NCBI RefSeq assembly: GCF_032878975.1
Contig: NZ_CP043875.1
Location: forward strand, 186,001 to 250,000
Length of the DNA stretch: 64,000 nucleotides
DNA from: Methanoplanus sp. FWC-SCC4
GTDB taxonomy: Archaea > Halobacteriota > Methanomicrobia > Methanomicrobiales > Methanomicrobiaceae
Direction of reading: 5' to 3'
The position numbers and the translations under genes are program-made. A model generated the notes under the pieces. It was not told where the DNA came from and ran no database searches. It worked only from the letters and a program-made list of their open reading frames with translations. How positions within the stretch are numbered: position 1 is the first letter of the stretch; every line of letters begins with the position of its first letter. Below, piece by piece: positions 1 through 8,236 of the stretch.

Positions 1-1209
1 TAAAAACACATTGTTGGTGTCTGGAATAACTCCTCCCTGCGGTGCCGGGGCTGAAAACATCATCATCGGAGGACTTTCCGGTTCTGCTGTTGGCTGGACT
101 TCCACTGGTTCATTATTACTCTCTGATTCTTCTGTTGTGATGTTGTCTGCAACAATTATTTCAGCATTTGTTGAATAAGATCCATTTTGAGCTGTAACAG
201 TTGTGTTTCCTGTGGCCAGTGCGGCAAATATCCCGTCGTCTGCAATAGTTCCGACTGTTTCGTTATCAATATTCCAGTTAAAAATAACTCCAGGAACTTC
301 ATTGTTTGAAAGATCATATGCTGCTGCGGTGAAAGCGAATGTCTCGCTGACGTTCAACTGAACGGATTGTGGATTTATTTCAATTCTTAATTCTTCCTCG
401 TCTTTGCTTTCAGGCGCACTGACAATTACCTGCAGCAGATTTGCAGAATCTCCTGAAACATCGTTTGTCCGGGTTATCTGTATACCTGATTCAGAGTTGT
501 TTTCAACTCCGTATGCATGGAATACAGCAAATTCTCCTGGGTTTTCAATGGTGTAGTCAACCCTTACCAGACCATTGTTGTCAAGCGATGAAGTATCGGC
601 CAGGTTCTCTGCCTTATTCAGTGCACCTGCTTTCAGGTCAACAAACATAAGGCTGAATGTATCAGACTCATTTACAAGATCCGTACCGGAATATAACGGA
701 CAGTCCGGAATTCCTGCCGGTTTCCAGTTTTGCGGTCCGTATCTGAAATCCTCCGAATAGAAGATTTCATCAATAAGTCCTTCTGTGTATGTCAGGTTTT
801 CACCGTCCGGAAGGGTTTCATTCCCTGTCATTTCCGGCCATCTGTATCCTGATGATTTTATCCTGACTGTAATGTTTTCAGGAACCGGGTTTTTGACAGC
901 AAGAAGCAGGACGTTATCGTCCGAAAATCCCCTGTCGCCTGCGTATGATATGTAAAATGTACCTGTCAGACTTTCTGTTGATATAACATTCCCTAAAGGA
1001 TTTCCTGTATCAGCCGTTATATGAACGGGACTTTGGCCGTCCCCTGATATATCAGCATAATATGTTCCGGTTTCTGAGAGGTAAGCTCCATTGGCATTTG
1101 AAACCTCAATATTTATCTGTGAATTTTGTTCCATCGGAGCAGCCGAAACGACTGCTGAAAATAGCACTAATACAGCTATTATAAAAGCGAAAAAAATCGT
1201 TTTTTTCAT
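1..1209 (-). CDS. Secreted protein with Big_2-like Ig domain (3' end cut off)
   Basis: The frame is open from an ATG at 1209 down to base 1, so 403 codons are visible and the C-terminus lies outside the window. Residues 1-23 form a Sec-type signal peptide (basic MKK, hydrophobic core, then AAP). The middle (about residues 30-240) is clearly related to the neighbouring minus-strand gene: both have a GTFYIS block, a SSGY/ASGY-W block and a block reading (F/V)MF(V/I)D L followed by an asparagine-rich stretch. Residues of about 275-345 look like a bacterial-Ig (Big_2) fold, with a typical G-T-I-A-D-D-G-I-F-A-A-L turn. A proline/glutamate-rich linker follows. I infer an exported surface or matrix protein; no enzymatic motif is visible and the exact function is unknown. 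Confidence 0.8.
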   Translation of the reverse strand, partial: MKKTIFFAFIIAVLVLFSAVVSAAPMEQNSQINIEVSNANGAYLSETGTYYADISGDGQSPVHITADTGNPLGNVISTESLTGTFYISYAGDRGFSDDNVLLLAVKNPVPENITVRIKSSGYRWPEMTGNETLPDGENLTYTEGLIDEIFYSEDFRYGPQNWKPAGIPDCPLYSGTDLVNESDTFSLMFVDLKAGALNKAENLADTSSLDNNGLVRVDYTIENPGEFAVFHAYGVENNSESGIQITRTNDVSGDSANLLQVIVSAPESKDEEELRIEINPQSVQLNVSETFAFTAAAYDLSNNEVPGVIFNWNIDNETVGTIADDGIFAALATGNTTVTAQNGSYSTNAEIIVADNITTEESESNNEPVEVQPTAEPESPPMMMFSAPAPQGGVIPDTNNVFL

Positions 1210-1431
1210 TTTAATTTCTCCATCATTGTTCCATCCTGTGAGTGAATTGAAAGGTTCGCAAGCATGTCAATTAAATTAAATTAACAATATATACAAATTT
1301 ATAATTTTTATGACATATAATATAAAAACTAAAATAACTTAAATATTATGTGTGTTAAATAAAATTACTTTACAAAAAAGTAAATGCTTTAATCCTGATT
1401 TATTTTTTTAAAAAAAGAGATTTTTAAGGAT

Positions 1432-2244
1432 TTAGAAACCTATTGTCCAGCCGCTGCTCCCTGTGTCAGTTACCCTGTTTGTCCATGAGACGCCCTGTCC
1501 CTGGGTAGACTGGTTGCACCATGTGTAGATATCAAACAATGCATTGTCTTCATAACCTGATATATTATACTGGACTTTGATCATCCCGTTGTCTGTCAGG
1601 TTTGTGTTGTATTTGAGTGTGCCGAGTGCAAGATCAATGAACATTACCTTGTATTTGTTGTTAGTGTTGGTCATATCCTGACCATAGTACATCGGATAAT
1701 TTTCATCGAAATAAGGGCGCCATATGGAGGTCACATCCTCGTTTCCAATTTCCAGGAAATCACCTTCATCAAAGGTGCCGATATTGACTGAATTGTAATA
1801 GGTAACAGAACTCGGATACATGATTGTGGGTGTCAGTGTCCAGTTGTAGCCTGATGCTGTAATACTTAATGCGAGATCCATTGTATCAGCATTTTCCGGT
1901 ACTGCAAACATCAGTATTGCAGAGTCGCTGCATCCCGGGTTTTTGCTTGTATCCGAGATATAAAATGTCCCTGAAAGACCTTTGTTTGTGTAAACTCCTC
2001 CTGCTGAATTTGTTATGCTGTCCGATATATGGATTGCATTCAGACCGCCTCCTTCTTTAGTGAACTTAAAATAATAGTCGTCACCGCTTAAGTTATAAAA
2101 GGCACCATTGGCCATTTTAATGAATGTCTCGTTGTTATCTGCAAAATCAACTGCAGACACAGGCATTACACATAAAGCGAGCATCAGAAAAACCGCTGAT
2201 GCCGCTGTTAGACTTAGAATTTTTTTTCTGCTGTTTTTCATCAA
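1432..2244 (-). CDS. Secreted protein of unknown function, paralogue of the upstream-cut gene
   Basis: A protein of 270 residues with a signal peptide (basic NSRKK, hydrophobic stretch, cleavage near VSA-VD around residue 32). It is rich in Asn, Tyr and Thr, as expected for an extracellular archaeal protein. It shares a colinear set of blocks with the gene at 1-1209 (GTFYIS, ASGYNW, YYGQD, MFIDLALGTLK), but lacks the Ig-like domain and ends soon after the shared part. The two genes lie in tandem on the same strand 222 bases apart, which suggests duplication. The 3' flank (about 1395-1430) is A/T-rich and could terminate transcription. I do not recognise a named family. Confidence 0.8.
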   Translation of the reverse strand: MMKNSRKKILSLTAASAVFLMLALCVMPVSAVDFADNNETFIKMANGAFYNLSGDDYYFKFTKEGGGLNAIHISDSITNSAGGVYTNKGLSGTFYISDTSKNPGCSDSAILMFAVPENADTMDLALSITASGYNWTLTPTIMYPSSVTYYNSVNIGTFDEGDFLEIGNEDVTSIWRPYFDENYPMYYGQDMTNTNNKYKVMFIDLALGTLKYNTNLTDNGMIKVQYNISGYEDNALFDIYTWCNQSTQGQGVSWTNRVTDTGSSGWTIGF

Positions 2245-2810
2245 TAATCTACCTCCTGAAATGCCGGATAATAATTTTTAGGAATATTCCGGCATCCGGG
2301 AAATCATGTCAACGAAGATAAGAATTCCTTAGTAAACAATATTATGTTAACAAAAGGGCAACGCTAACGAAAAGTAATTGGTAAAAGTGCAATATATATT
2401 TTGTTATTTTTTTACCAAAACAAAATATTTTTTTAAAAATTATTATATCTTTTATTAAAGATTCAAATGCATGGTAATTAGCGCCTTTATTTTTGATCTG
2501 TTTTTGGCAATATAAAAATACCAAAATCAAAGCCTGAATCTGGTCTGTTTCAGGCCGGTTTGACATGAAAAAGTCATGCACAAAAATAAAGTGAGACAAG
2601 TGCTTTATTTTAATAACATCACATAAATTGAAGAGATATGGTGGCTCCATAACTGCTTTGTTTTTTCAGACGATGTTTGGTATGACACATGATGAGATCC
2701 GGCAATACAGACCCCCTGGCGGGGACATCTAATAATTATGTGCGCATTAATCTCTAATAAAATATAAAAAACAAATTTATGGGCTTTTGACCATATAAAC
2801 AGGTTTATGT
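2245..2810. other. Intergenic region without a convincing gene
   Basis: About 565 bases between two minus-strand genes. It is strongly A+T-rich with several T and A runs. Short open frames on the minus strand (2342-2650, 2605-2814) have low-complexity, Cys/His/Phe-rich translations without domain character or ribosome-binding sites, so I do not call them. The part near 2245-2330 should hold the promoter of the secreted-protein gene; the part near 2770-2810 is the trailer of the MOT1-like gene. Confidence 0.5.
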
Positions 2811-3947
2811 TCACATCCGATTTCCGTCATTACGATTCTTTTTTACCCTGAATTTTTCAAAATAAGCCAGCAGCATTCCCCCTGCGAAAGCAAAGGTAAT
2901 GCCGGTGAAGGGTGTCAGGATACCTATTAAAATAGTGACCGGCCATGAATCTGTCTTTGATGCAGATTTTCCAAGAGTCAGTGCCACAAATATCAGAAGA
3001 CCTGCAAATATCCCTGTCGGGATTATCCGAAGCATCTCCGGTGTTGCAAAGAAAAATGCAAATCCCAGCATAATAATGCCTGCAAAAACATTTGAGCCGC
3101 CTGTGCGTGCCCCGAATCTGTACTGGGCGGCCAGCCCTCCTGCACCGTGGCACATAGGAAAGCCCCCGAGCGGACAGGATATAATATTCATTGCCCCTAT
3201 TGTCTTTGAGAGTTTGTCAGGCTCTGCATCCCTTTTGAAGAGATCAAATGCAAGAAGGGAGGTTGCAAGTATGGCATTTGTCAGAGTCAGGGGTATCTGC
3301 GGGATTACCAGATGCCATGCAGAGAAGACAAAATCCGCAGTTTCCGGTATCACAATCTCTGGTATCGCAATCATTTTCGGATTTGGAATTCCGTATGCAA
3401 AAAATCCGGTTGCAATTCCGATACCAATTATTATCAGGGCTGACAAATCCGGAATTTTTGTCCTTAATGACAGTATCATAAATAACAGAACAATAAAGAC
3501 CGAAATCAGAGCAAATGTTAGATCATTTATTACAAAACCAAATGATGTCTTTAAAAGCAGGATTGCAAGACCGGCCTGAACACCCCTGATAACGCTCTCC
3601 GGGATAAACCTCTGTATTTTTTTCATTCCCCTGAGATAACCGATCAAAAGGAACATTACTCCGATAATTATGCCTGATGCAGCGATTTCAGGGGCTGAGA
3701 GACCCTCTGCAATTACAACCGCCCCAATGGCCTTCATCGGTTCAACAGGAATCGGCATATTATAGTATACGCCGACAAGCGCATACCAGATGGCAAAAAA
3801 GAGAAATATTGTACTAAGATTCACGTTTGAAACAAGTGCCACGCCGAGAATTATAGGGAATATTGTACCGAAATCCCCGACAGAGCCCGCAAGCTCGTTA
3901 ATACCAAACTTAATTCTTTTATCTCCCGGTAATGTTTCCTTATTCAA
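2811..3947 (-). CDS. MOT1-type molybdate/sulfate permease
   Basis: A 378-residue polytopic membrane protein of about ten hydrophobic segments, the usual size for archaeal and bacterial MOT1-like permeases (MFS_MOT1 family). The diagnostic first block (NELAGSVGDFGTIFPIILG, about residues 17-35) and second block (GGFPMCHGAGGLAAQYRFG, around residues 260-280) are both present. Family members carry molybdate or sulfate across the cytoplasmic membrane. It is divergent from the ABC-type Mo/W importer genes that begin at 4202, so molybdate or tungstate is the likely substrate here. The start is a TTG at 3947 with only a weak GAGAGA-like site upstream; no ATG lies before the first conserved block. 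The short C-terminal tail is basic (KKNRN). Confidence 0.85.
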   Translation of the reverse strand: MNKETLPGDKRIKFGINELAGSVGDFGTIFPIILGVALVSNVNLSTIFLFFAIWYALVGVYYNMPIPVEPMKAIGAVVIAEGLSAPEIAASGIIIGVMFLLIGYLRGMKKIQRFIPESVIRGVQAGLAILLLKTSFGFVINDLTFALISVFIVLLFMILSLRTKIPDLSALIIIGIGIATGFFAYGIPNPKMIAIPEIVIPETADFVFSAWHLVIPQIPLTLTNAILATSLLAFDLFKRDAEPDKLSKTIGAMNIISCPLGGFPMCHGAGGLAAQYRFGARTGGSNVFAGIIMLGFAFFFATPEMLRIIPTGIFAGLLIFVALTLGKSASKTDSWPVTILIGILTPFTGITFAFAGGMLLAYFEKFRVKKNRNDGNRM

Positions 3948-4161
3948 AATAAATCTCTCTTAAGTTTGTTTTGTTTTGGTAATTTAAGACTTTGTTCAGG
4001 GAATTATTCCTCTAAATTATTGCTCTGCTTATTTTCTTTATAGTATCTGCTGACATCTCTCCAGTGTGATTTAATTTCATTTATGTTGTTGTGATTTTTG
4101 GCCGAAGAGGGATGCTGAAACATTTGTCAATCATAATTAGTTTACATATTATGTGCGTCAA

Positions 4162-4178
4162 ACTATATGTTAAATAGT
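4162..4178. promoter_or_regulatory. Candidate operator overlapping modA-like promoter
   Basis: An inverted repeat ACTAT-N7-ATAGT lies 24-40 bases upstream of the binding-protein gene and can be extended outward as CAA...TTG with one bulged base. Its centre contains the best TATA-like element of the region (CTATATGTTAAATA), at about the right distance for a very short or absent leader. Overlap of dyad and TATA box is the usual geometry of an archaeal repressor site. That it responds to molybdate or tungstate is inference from the neighbouring genes. Confidence 0.35.
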
Positions 4179-4201
4179 GTTGTGCATTATATTTATTTTG
4201 A

Positions 4202-5026
4202 ATGAAAAAAATTATTTCTGGTTTAATTGTTATTCTGGTTTTTGCAGGTCTAATCCTTGCATCAGGCTGTACTTCAAATGCAGCTGACACCGATGTTCAG
4301 ACTCCGGCAGTAACGGGGGCTTCTGAAAAATCACTTGTGGTATATTGCGGTGCCGGGCTAAGAGAGCCTATGGAAAAGATTGCTGATGCCTTTAAGGAAA
4401 AGGAAGGCATTTTGATAAAATATACCTACGGAGGCTCTGCCCAGCTCCTCTCACAGATAGAACTTCTTCAGGAAGGGGATGTGTATATGCCCGGAGCCCG
4501 TGCATATATCGAGTCGGCAGCCAAAAAAGGCTTTATTGATGACAGCAGGGATGTTGTATATCACGTACTGGCCATTGCCACAAAAAAAGGCAACCCGAAA
4601 GATATCAGGACCTTAAAAGACCTGACCAAAGAGGGAGTAAAGGTCGGCATCGGCGAACCTGAAGGAAACGCGGTTGGAAAGGCTTCAAAGAGTGTCCTTA
4701 CCAAAAACGGTCTGTGGGAAGATATCCAGGACAACATTGCAGTCCGTTCAGGAACGGTAAATGAACTTTTAGTCTACCTGAATATGGATCAGGTTGATGC
4801 TGTAATCATCTGGGAAGATCTACTTGACACTGAAAAAATGGATGTCGTTGACATTCCCGTTGAAGAAGGATTTGTAAAGGTTGTTCCGGTCGGCAAACTC
4901 ACATTCAGTGAACAACCCGATGATGCGATGAAGTTTGTTGAATTTGTGGCATCAGACGACGGCAAGGCTCTATATCGGGAATGCGGGTTTGAAACTTATC
5001 CCTCTGATAAGTACGAAAACCTTTAA
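4202..5026 (+). CDS. modA: Molybdate/tungstate ABC transporter, substrate-binding lipoprotein
   Basis: 274 residues. An N-terminal signal with lipobox ILASGC places the lipidated cysteine at residue 23, so the protein is anchored outside the membrane. From about residue 45 it has the ModA-type fold: LVVYCGAGLREPMEKIADAF, then YGGSAQLLSQIE, a central IGEPEGNAVGKAS hinge block and a C-terminal VEFVASDDGKALYRECGF block, all typical of class-II molybdate-binding proteins. It precedes the permease (5620) and ATPase (6435) genes on the same strand. ModA and WtpA/TupA proteins cannot be told apart safely by eye, so the preferred anion (MoO4 or WO4) is open. No Shine-Dalgarno sequence is visible before ATG 4202, which fits a leaderless mRNA. 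Confidence 0.85.
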   Translation: MKKIISGLIVILVFAGLILASGCTSNAADTDVQTPAVTGASEKSLVVYCGAGLREPMEKIADAFKEKEGILIKYTYGGSAQLLSQIELLQEGDVYMPGARAYIESAAKKGFIDDSRDVVYHVLAIATKKGNPKDIRTLKDLTKEGVKVGIGEPEGNAVGKASKSVLTKNGLWEDIQDNIAVRSGTVNELLVYLNMDQVDAVIIWEDLLDTEKMDVVDIPVEEGFVKVVPVGKLTFSEQPDDAMKFVEFVASDDGKALYRECGFETYPSDKYENL

Positions 5027-5069
5027 ACTTTTTTTATTTTTAATTTGAGAATTGTGGAGTAATTTTTCT

Positions 5070-5612
5070 ATGGCAACTGAAGAAAAAAAGAGAATTGTTA
5101 AAGAGAGTCTTATTACCTACAAACCGATAGGAATAATCCACTCAGAACATAACGTGCAGGAAGAAACCCCGATTCAGGGCATATTCAATCCTTCCAGGGG
5201 AACTCTGGAAGTATTTGAAGAATATGCAGAAGGTCTAAAGGACATTGAAAATTTTTCGCATCTAATATTATTGTATCATTTTGACAGATCGACCGGCAGC
5301 GAAATTGTCAGAAAACCCTTCCTTGATGAAGAAAAGGAAAGAGGTATCTTTTCAATAAGGCACTTTAACAGGCCGAATCCGATTGGATTTTCAATAGTTG
5401 ACCTTTACTCCGTTAAGGGCAATATTCTTGAGATAGGTGCTGTAGATATCCTGGACGGAACTCCGGTAATTGACATCAAACCATATGTGTATCAGTTTGA
5501 TCACCGTGACGATGTTAAAAACGGCTGGGTTGACAATACGCATACCGATGAGATTGCAGGCTGGAATGCAACCCCAAAAGGTCTTCGCAAGACCGGAAGA
5601 ACCAACCTGTGA
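5070..5612 (+). CDS. trmO: tRNA (N6-threonylcarbamoyladenosine37-N6)-methyltransferase TrmO-like
   Basis: 180 residues from ATG 5070, preceded by GGAG at 5056-5059; an in-frame TTG at 5052 lies on top of that site and is less likely. The protein begins (after a short charged leader) with YKPIGIIHSEH and continues with HLILLYHFDR, FSIRHFNRPNPIGFSIVDL and the DILDGTPVIDIKPY block, the hallmarks of the UPF0066/TrmO family. TrmO uses SAM to methylate t6A37 of some tRNAs. It lies between the binding protein and the permease of the Mo/W importer, with 8 bases to the permease start, so it is co-transcribed. Why a tRNA modification gene sits there is not obvious; a moonlighting role is conceivable but unsupported. 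Confidence 0.85.
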   Translation: MATEEKKRIVKESLITYKPIGIIHSEHNVQEETPIQGIFNPSRGTLEVFEEYAEGLKDIENFSHLILLYHFDRSTGSEIVRKPFLDEEKERGIFSIRHFNRPNPIGFSIVDLYSVKGNILEIGAVDILDGTPVIDIKPYVYQFDHRDDVKNGWVDNTHTDEIAGWNATPKGLRKTGRTNL

Positions 5613-5619
5613 GCGTCTT

Positions 5620-6417
5620 ATGAATAATTTTGAAAGATTCGATTTGGTTAAGATAATTACAACTTTTTTTGTCCTTCTGCTCACAGGTTTTATCGTTGCG
5701 CTACTGCTTTTGGTGGTCACACATCCGGCACCCGGTGCAATAGTGCAGGCTCTAATGACAGAAGAGATTCAGTTTGCGATATACCTGAGTCTTTTAACAT
5801 CGATAACTTCAACATTTCTTTGCATAATAGTTGGAGTTCCCGCCGCATACGCACTTGCAAGATATGATTTTTGGGGGAAAACCCTTGTCAATATGATTGT
5901 GGACATACCCCTTGCCCTTCCTCCGCTTGTTGCCGGTGTGGGTCTGTTGTTATTCTTCGGAACAACTGCATTTGGTGATTTCCTTGAGAGCATAGGGCTT
6001 GTGTTTGTCTTCACCCCTCTTGGTATTATAATTGCCCAGTTCTTTGTAAATCTCCCGTTCATGCTTCGAATCATGCGATCCACATTTGAAGGGATAAATC
6101 CCCGCTATGAATATGTGGCACAGACGCTTGGATGCACACCTATACAGGCAATCTGTCAGGTTGTGCTTCCGATGTCAGTAAACGGTTTTTTTGCAGGAGC
6201 AGTAATTACGTGGGCGAAGGGAATAGGCGAGTTCGGTGCAGCCCTGATACTGGCCGGTGCCACAAGGATGAAGACAGAAACCCTGCCGATTTCCCTCTTT
6301 TTGAACATGTCTTGCGGAGAGCTTGAAATGGCTATTTCAGCAGCGACAATTCTGATTGCAATATCCGTTGTATCACTTTACATATTTGAAAAATACGGGG
6401 GCTCGGCTAAATTTTAA
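5620..6417 (+). CDS. modB: Molybdate/tungstate ABC transporter permease
   Basis: 265 residues from ATG 5620; the frame is open further upstream inside trmO, but the first hydrophobic segment and the spacing to the trmO stop favour this start. It has about six membrane segments. The LARYDFWGKT loop, the DIPLALPPLVAGVGLLL helix and the cytoplasmic coupling loop EYVAQTLGCTPIQAICQVVLPMSVNGFFAGAVITWAKGIGEFGA (EAA-type loop, roughly residues 165-210) are typical ModB/WtpB features. It forms the channel of the importer with the ATPase encoded 17 bases downstream. Confidence 0.9.
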   Translation: MNNFERFDLVKIITTFFVLLLTGFIVALLLLVVTHPAPGAIVQALMTEEIQFAIYLSLLTSITSTFLCIIVGVPAAYALARYDFWGKTLVNMIVDIPLALPPLVAGVGLLLFFGTTAFGDFLESIGLVFVFTPLGIIIAQFFVNLPFMLRIMRSTFEGINPRYEYVAQTLGCTPIQAICQVVLPMSVNGFFAGAVITWAKGIGEFGAALILAGATRMKTETLPISLFLNMSCGELEMAISAATILIAISVVSLYIFEKYGGSAKF

Positions 6418-6434
6418 AACCGGGATGTTAGAAA

Positions 6435-7490
6435 ATGATTCAGATAAACAATCTTTCAAAGGATTTGGGGGAGTTTAAACTTCGGGATATCAGTCTGGAG
6501 GTTAAGGAAGGGGAGTATCTTGTAATTATCGGCCCGACAGGTGCCGGAAAAACCATTCTCCTGGAAACCCTTGCAGGAATATACCCGCCGGATAAGGGAA
6601 GCATCACATTCGATGGAAATGACATCACAGCCCTCCCCCCCAGAGAAAGAAATATTTCAATGGTATATCAGGACTTCATGCTTTTTCCCCATATGAATGT
6701 CGAAAAAAATATCGGATTCGGGCTTAAGAACAAAAAAGCTTCACCTGATGAAATAAAAAAGCGGGTTGATGAAATAACAAAGATTTTTGGAATAAATCAT
6801 CTTCTTCACAGGTATCCCTGCACACTCAGTGGCGGAGAGAAACAAAGGGCCGCCATATGCAGGGCGGTTTTAATGGATCCTGTGATGCTCCTTTTGGATG
6901 AACCATTAAGTGCCCTTGACAGTCAGACAAGGGATAAACTCAGAATAGAGCTTAAGAAGTTTCACGGCATGTTTAAAACCACAATAATTCACATAACTCA
7001 CAATTACGAGGAGGTTTTCTCACTTGCAGACAGGGTTGCACTGATGAATGCAGGTGAGATTCTTCAGGTCGGAAGTCCTGATGATCTTTTTGAAAGACCT
7101 GCCTCGGAATTTATCGCCAGGTTTGTCGGGATTGAAAATATTTACGGGGGAACATGTGTCGAAGATGGCACTTTCTCTGTTCAGGTGTCTGGTGTAACCA
7201 TAGAGTGTGATAGTTCCTGTATTCATAAAAAAGACGCAAATCCAAAACTTTGCATAAGATCGGAAAACATTACTATTTCAAAGGAACCTGTTGCGGAAAA
7301 GGGTTTAAACACTCTCCCCTGTGAGATTTTGGATATAACTGACAAAGGAAGCTTTGTCAAAATTACCGCTGATGTCGGATTTATCTTAAATTCGGTTATG
7401 ATGAAAAGGTCATTTTTATCTGAAGGGCTTAAAAGCGGTGATCGGGCTTATGCCTGCTTTGAATCCGGTTCAGTCCATATCTTTGGATAA
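6435..7490 (+). CDS. modC: Molybdate/tungstate ABC transporter ATP-binding protein
   Basis: 351 residues, the usual length for ModC/WtpC-type ATPases with a C-terminal regulatory domain. Walker A GPTGAGKT at residues 33-40, Q-loop glutamine at 79, signature LSGGEKQ at 131-137, Walker B LLLDEP at 152-157 and the switch histidine in IIHITHNYEE are all intact. Residues from about 235 to the end form a TOBE/MOP-like domain, which in relatives can bind oxyanion and feed back on transport. The gene closes the importer operon. Its last 21 bases overlap, tail to tail, the minus-strand regulator-like gene at 7470-7835. Confidence 0.9.
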   Translation: MIQINNLSKDLGEFKLRDISLEVKEGEYLVIIGPTGAGKTILLETLAGIYPPDKGSITFDGNDITALPPRERNISMVYQDFMLFPHMNVEKNIGFGLKNKKASPDEIKKRVDEITKIFGINHLLHRYPCTLSGGEKQRAAICRAVLMDPVMLLLDEPLSALDSQTRDKLRIELKKFHGMFKTTIIHITHNYEEVFSLADRVALMNAGEILQVGSPDDLFERPASEFIARFVGIENIYGGTCVEDGTFSVQVSGVTIECDSSCIHKKDANPKLCIRSENITISKEPVAEKGLNTLPCEILDITDKGSFVKITADVGFILNSVMMKRSFLSEGLKSGDRAYACFESGSVHIFG

Positions 7491-7835
7491 ACCGGTGTTA
7501 ATTTTTTCAGTTAGTGCAGTAAATAACTTTTCGCCGAGAATATTTTTAGTCTCCTCTACATAATTATCTTTCAATAATGACAGAAGGATTCGTGTACCTT
7601 CATTTGTGGTCCATATGCCCACTCTCTCTTCCCTTTTGATGAGTTTGTTCTTCTCCATTAGGGAAAATCCGGGCAATATGTAATAATGCGGAGTATTGAG
7701 ATCCTTTGCAAGGTCCCTTGTTGTCGGGAGTTTTATTTTTACAACATCCTGCTCAAAAAGAATGTTAACTGACTGGTTTTTAACCAGCAGTCTTGCGGCC
7801 GCATTCAGTATTTTTGTAATTTCTTCATTGGCCAT
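7470..7835 (-). CDS. Small winged-helix-like protein, candidate regulator of the Mo/W locus
   Basis: 121 residues, ATG at 7835 (MANEE). The middle part reads like a winged helix-turn-helix: a TTRDLAKDLN helix, then a recognition-like helix around PHYYILPGFSLMEKNKLI, and a wing EERVGIWTTNEGTRIL. Flanking helices could form a dimer interface. I do not recognise a named family and no Shine-Dalgarno site is visible. It faces the transporter operon and overlaps the end of modC by 21 bases. A role as Mo/W-responsive regulator is inferred from position and fold only. Confidence 0.55.
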   Translation of the reverse strand: MANEEITKILNAAARLLVKNQSVNILFEQDVVKIKLPTTRDLAKDLNTPHYYILPGFSLMEKNKLIKREERVGIWTTNEGTRILLSLLKDNYVEETKNILGEKLFTALTEKINTGLSKDMD

Positions 7836-7916
7836 TTTATCATAAGTTTTAACCGGAAAAAGAATATAAGTTTGTATTCTGGTTTTGGATTTTAATTCTG
7901 GTTTAATTAGTCCGGT

Positions 7917-8135
7917 TTATTTCTTCATTTTGCCGTGCTCTTCTTCGGGCATCGGCTCAAGATAGATCAGTTCTGCAGAAAGATCTTTTGCAAGCTGTTC
8001 CAGTTCGACTTTGCGGAAATGGCTTGCAGCAACCTTTACCTTGTCATCCTTGTCGCCGACAATTGCAACTACTCTGTATCTTGGCTGTTTCACGCCTTCT
8101 TTGATTTTTGCTCTTTCACGTACATAAATTTTCAT
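7917..8135 (-). CDS. Conserved small basic/acidic protein of unknown function
   Basis: 72 residues from ATG 8135; an in-frame GTG at 8144 would add three residues, but the GGTAAGTGA just upstream of the ATG makes a better ribosome site for 8135. The sequence starts MKIYVRERAKIKEG, continues RYRVVAIVGDKDDKVKVAASHFRKVELEQLAKDL and ends with an acidic PMPEEEHG tail. It looks like a compact alpha/beta protein without cysteines or membrane segments. It is divergent from the storage-protein-like gene at 8237 and shares a promoter region with it, hinting at a linked role. I do not recognise the family. Confidence 0.65.
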   Translation of the reverse strand: MKIYVRERAKIKEGVKQPRYRVVAIVGDKDDKVKVAASHFRKVELEQLAKDLSAELIYLEPMPEEEHGKMKK

Positions 8136-8171
8136 TTCAATCACTTACCTAAAAACAGCTGATATACATCT

Positions 8172-8191
8172 GTTATAACAGCTGCTATAAC
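8172..8191. promoter_or_regulatory. 20-bp near-perfect palindrome between divergent genes
   Basis: Arms GTTATA (8172-8177) and TATAAC (8186-8191) flank a central CAGCTG; nine of ten symmetric base pairs match. A second copy of AACAGCTG lies at 8155-8162, 22 bases (two helical turns) from the one at 8177-8184. Each arm also reads as a TATA-like box for one of the two divergent genes. This is what an operator for a dimeric regulator controlling both genes would look like; which protein binds is unknown. Confidence 0.45.
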
Positions 8192-8236
8192 ACACACTAC
8201 TTATGCATGAAGGTATATTAATATTGTGATCACCAT

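Noticed and set aside
2342-2814. Two overlapping minus-strand open frames of 102 and 69 codons
   Set aside because: Composition is that of translated A+T-rich spacer, with no ribosome site, domain or signal features.
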